Source: Hysterium pulicare CBS 123377 (lineage: Eukaryota > Ascomycota > Dothideomycetes > Hysteriales > Hysteriaceae). From it: 21,516 nt of DNA. The stretch's first letter is position 1. The number at the start of each line of letters is the position of its first letter. The stretch lies in assembly GCA_000467715.1 (NCBI GenBank), contig AJFK01000134.1, forward strand, positions 1 through 21,516. The letters run 5' to 3'. A program made the position numbers and the translations under genes. The notes under the pieces were generated by a model. It did not search any database, was not told where the DNA came from, and was given only the letters and a program-made list of their open reading frames with translations. This document shows positions 18,867 to 21,516 of this stretch, piece by piece.

Positions 18867-20993
18867 CTAGACAATCGTAACGATCTCTTTTTGGAATCTC
18901 TTAGGATCAAAGTCTACAAACTCGGGAAACTGTGCTGATTCCCGATCTGGTGCCCAGGGATGAACGAAAATGCCAATCCTTCGATACTAGCCTTCAGTAT
19001 CTCTTGTTGGGCGTAAGATCAAACCAAGTAGACGACCTTCGTCGGCCTCTGTCCAGCTGTGGTCACCTGGAGGTTGATAAAGGACCGCAAGATGGAATGC
19101 CTCACCGTGGTCATTCTGTGCGGACTCCTCTATAGATTCTCCATCGTATCTGTTCCAGCAACGCTCATACTTGGAGGCTTGAGGTGGCGCAACTCGACCA
19201 TGGCTTTGTCTGATGGCTCCGGTAAGGCGAGCGTGGCCACCAGTGACCTGACCAAATGTGTCTTCGCCCATTGTAGTGACTTCAATCTCAACGATTTCCA
19301 CCAAAACTGTCATTGTTGAGCTTCGAAGGTCGATTCTAAAATATCTCATGCTGTGATTTACTGAAGCCCAAGACCAGGACGGTGCTGAGTCACACGTCAA
19401 TAGGATCGAAAGCCAAAAAAGCATTTGCTCACCACTTACCACGATAACACGTCGGATATAGTACTGGTGCCTTCTTTCTCTTTTCCGTAGGAAGATAGCA
19501 AATCCAAAGAATCGGCACTGTGAAATTTTTTCTCCATATGCCAGCGAGGTATTGATCGTTCAGTACTGCATGAAATTTCTTCGCAAGCCCCGATATGGCA
19601 GGAAGAGTATCCGATTCAAATGTTAGCTGACATTTTGTATAGTCCTGCACGATGTAAAGCCACTTTTGGTGCAAACTAAGAGGCGAACCTTCCCGGAGCA
19701 GTTTTATCATTTTAAATGGGACTCCACTCATGCCAAATGCGTCTTGGGATACTGAGAACGTGGATGAAATCCCGGCTGGGAATGATTCGCACGCTACAAT
19801 TTCGGAACATTCCCAAGCTACCTGATAACGAGAGAAGTAAAGCGTCCGAGGGCTGAGCAACCGTTCTTGGAGGACCCAGCCGCGGTAAAGTAGTGCGCTG
19901 TGTCCAAACTCGTCCAGGCTTCGTTGCAGAACTCCAAAGTGTATACTTCAGTGCTTTTTCCGTGCAATATAGATATAGAGCGGAGTGACGAGCTTTGGAT
20001 CTCTTGGCCAAAATAATCCGCTTGGGGATTGAGGGAAATCGGAAGCGCCGGTAGCCGCGATGTTGCAGAGAGCGTTTTCATATACAGAGCCCATTCTCGA
20101 TGCCTCATTTAGCCAATCGTCTTGATCATTCTGAATGATGCAGAGACAATCGATCCATAGGTACTGGACACCGAGTCGTCTCGCAACAATGATGGCGTCT
20201 TGAAAAGTCCGAGGCAAATCTTCCAATTGAATCCTTTGTCTCATTAGATGCAGATTTGAGCCTGTGAGCTTTGGCATTTCTTGCTCGCGCCAACGGTGGC
20301 TCAAAGTCAGATATTTGATACTTGATGGCTCTGGGACGTCTTCGGACAAGATGACCATTCGAAGATCTTTAGACTCAGTAGTCTCCCCAATGTCAAGGGG
20401 CCTCGTAGACAATATCCGTGTCCTTCAGCGGGCTTTGTGTCACAACAGCAATGGCGAGTGACACATTGTCGTAATAAATGTGCCGCAAGATCCATTGAGC
20501 ACTCGCTCCCTGAGTTGTCCTGCAGTAGGCGAGGGGAATTCTGGGGGCGAAAGCTTGGATGGCATCTCCAATCTAGCAATTCGTGCTGGCCTTCACAAAT
20601 TTCCATTGCAAGAGCAAAAGTGATATTGACGATGTATTCACAAGCCGCTGTATCAAATATGCCGTGGAAGATCATGAATTGGGCACATTCAACTCTTGTT
20701 CCATTAGATCCCCATAGAAGCCAGCCCATAATACTCGTATCCTTCGAATGCTTCATTGGAAGCAATGATATTTCGTATGAAAGCTGGATGCAGAGCGCAC
20801 AGCCTTCTTCAACCGCATTTAGTATACCACCGTATGTATACCAGTGGGAGAAGCGAAACGTAGGGGGTTCGGCGTCATCATCGGGACGATAGAATAGATT
20901 TCGGCAAACCGGACAAAGTACGGACTCCATATGCGGCAGTGTGAAGTCATAGAGATATTCCAAAGGAGTGAAGAGATGAAGAAGTTTCGACAT
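18867..20993 (-). pseudogene. HET-domain (heterokaryon-incompatibility type) pseudogene
   Basis: HET-domain proteins act in fungal non-self recognition and can trigger cell death when alleles clash. The start at 20993 opens a frame with an N-terminal Cys pair (LCPVCRNLF), GCALCIQL and the pre-HET segment LAAHLLRQCV. A one-base loss near 20405-20412 then shifts the frame. The HET domain follows: YLTLSHRW, TFQDAI, RRLGVQYLWIDCLCI, VYENALCNIAATGA, GLFWPRDP and WVLQERLLSPRTLYF. A TGA at 19948-19950 interrupts it in frame. An intron at 19385-19439 (GTAAGT donor) leads to PSWSWASV, another family signature. A TAG at 18987-18989 precedes YRRIGIF and the natural-looking end at 18867. Adding one base and removing the intron gives 691 codons, a usual HET length. 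The two stops fit single C-to-T changes. No product longer than a fragment is expected. Confidence 0.88.
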
Positions 20994-21322
20994 TCTGCGA
21001 GACTGACAACAATGAAGGTCAATAGAGCAGGGTTAGTACGACGATTCATAATATGGGCATGGTTCATCATCCACATCAAGTGATATGGATCGTGAAACCC
21101 GAGGAGTATGTCTGCTATAAGCACCACCTTAAACCTGCTACACAAAGTCAACCCGGCCTGTGTGTAGACCGTTCAAGGGTGGTCGCTCCATGAGCCGTAC
21201 CCTCAGATAGTTTTAACAAGTGTGCAGCTTTGGATAGGTAAGAAAATGAGAAATATTGTATACCAGGATATAAGCTTCTAGTAGTCTACTACTACTTTTT
21301 CGTAGGTTTATACATGAAGATG

Positions 21323-21360
21323 TTACAATGTGAAGGAATACAATGTGAAGGATTACAATG
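21323..21360. repeat. 15-bp tandem repeat, about 2.5 copies
   Basis: TTACAATGTGAAGGA is followed by ATACAATGTGAAGGA (one mismatch) and by the partial copy TTACAATG. Confidence 0.85.
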
Positions 21361-21395
21361 GGTGTCATTATTAGTCGTACCGGGGACTTCTAAAG

Positions 21396-21413
21396 CTACC
21401 TAATTCTAGGTAG
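21396..21413. repeat. Short perfect inverted repeat
   Basis: CTACCTA and TAGGTAG are exact reverse complements separated by 4 bp (ATTC), so an 18-bp hairpin could form. The setting between two tandem repeats suggests a small non-coding element edge, but only one such palindrome is in view. Confidence 0.7.
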
Positions 21414-21427
21414 ATCCTATTGCATAA

Positions 21428-21449
21428 GCTTCTTTTAGGCTTCTTTTAG
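21428..21449. repeat. Perfect 11-bp tandem duplication
   Basis: GCTTCTTTTAG occurs twice head to tail without a mismatch. Confidence 0.85.
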
Positions 21450-21516
21450 ATAATCTCAAAGATGGTAACTTACTTTCATGACTTACACAGAGATTGAATC
21501 AGCTTTACAGGCTGGG

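Larger units (their letters stand above)
20994..21516. other. Region upstream of the HET pseudogene with small repeats
   Basis: This 523-bp end segment contains the former promoter of the HET pseudogene and, after about 21240, AT-rich DNA with short tandem and inverted repeats listed separately. A minus-strand frame runs out of phase across the HET start and looks like a shadow. No protein-coding gene is recognised, and the region continues beyond the window. Confidence 0.5.

Noticed and set aside
10590-20993. Sequencing error as the cause of all frameshifts
   Set aside because: The 6.8-kb exon, RPN6, the thioredoxin and the five-exon rhodopsin gene in the same sequence show no break; lesions are limited to three loci, one of which is also truncated. 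It cannot be fully excluded without reads.

Overview
The window looks like nuclear DNA of a filamentous ascomycete (Pezizomycotina). Reasons: short introns (50-92 bp in the intact genes) with GT...AG borders and CTRAC-type branch points, a fungal Rpn6, two fungal-rhodopsin-domain genes, a HET-domain gene, and a very large coiled-coil protein of a filamentous-fungal type. I cannot fix the class; Dothideomycetes is only a guess.

Left part (1 to about 9.8 kb) reads as conserved core genome. It holds the 3' end of a gene with a GPI-anchor-like tail (1-141, +), the proteasome lid gene RPN6 (881-2211, -, one intron), and, diverging from it across a 645-bp shared promoter region, a 2284-residue coiled-coil protein (2856-9802, +, one intron). 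The middle of that protein carries about 23 degenerate copies of a helical repeat spaced about 29 residues apart, followed by a second repeat family of about 7 copies. This is the least explained object in the window.

Right part (about 10.6 to 21.5 kb) has the character of an accessory, decaying block. All five recognisable loci are on the minus strand: a fungal-rhodopsin pseudogene lacking its first three membrane helices (10590-11521), an alpha/beta-hydrolase pseudogene (11535-12443), an intact small thioredoxin with a CAQC active site (12730-13068), an intact seven-helix rhodopsin-domain protein rebuilt here from five exons (15200-16537), and a HET-domain pseudogene (18867-20993). The three pseudogenes are broken by small deletions and isolated stop codons while splice sites and key residues mostly remain, so inactivation looks recent. 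The large gaps (13.07-15.2 kb and 16.5-18.9 kb) hold no gene I can recognise.

I see no operon-like pathway. RPN6 and the coiled-coil gene may share promoter elements, and the right-hand genes resemble the shuffled surface-receptor, hydrolase and HET content common in variable regions of fungal chromosomes. No CRISPR array, tRNA, rRNA or coding transposon was found. All gene models and family calls come from reading the translation by eye, without database searches.
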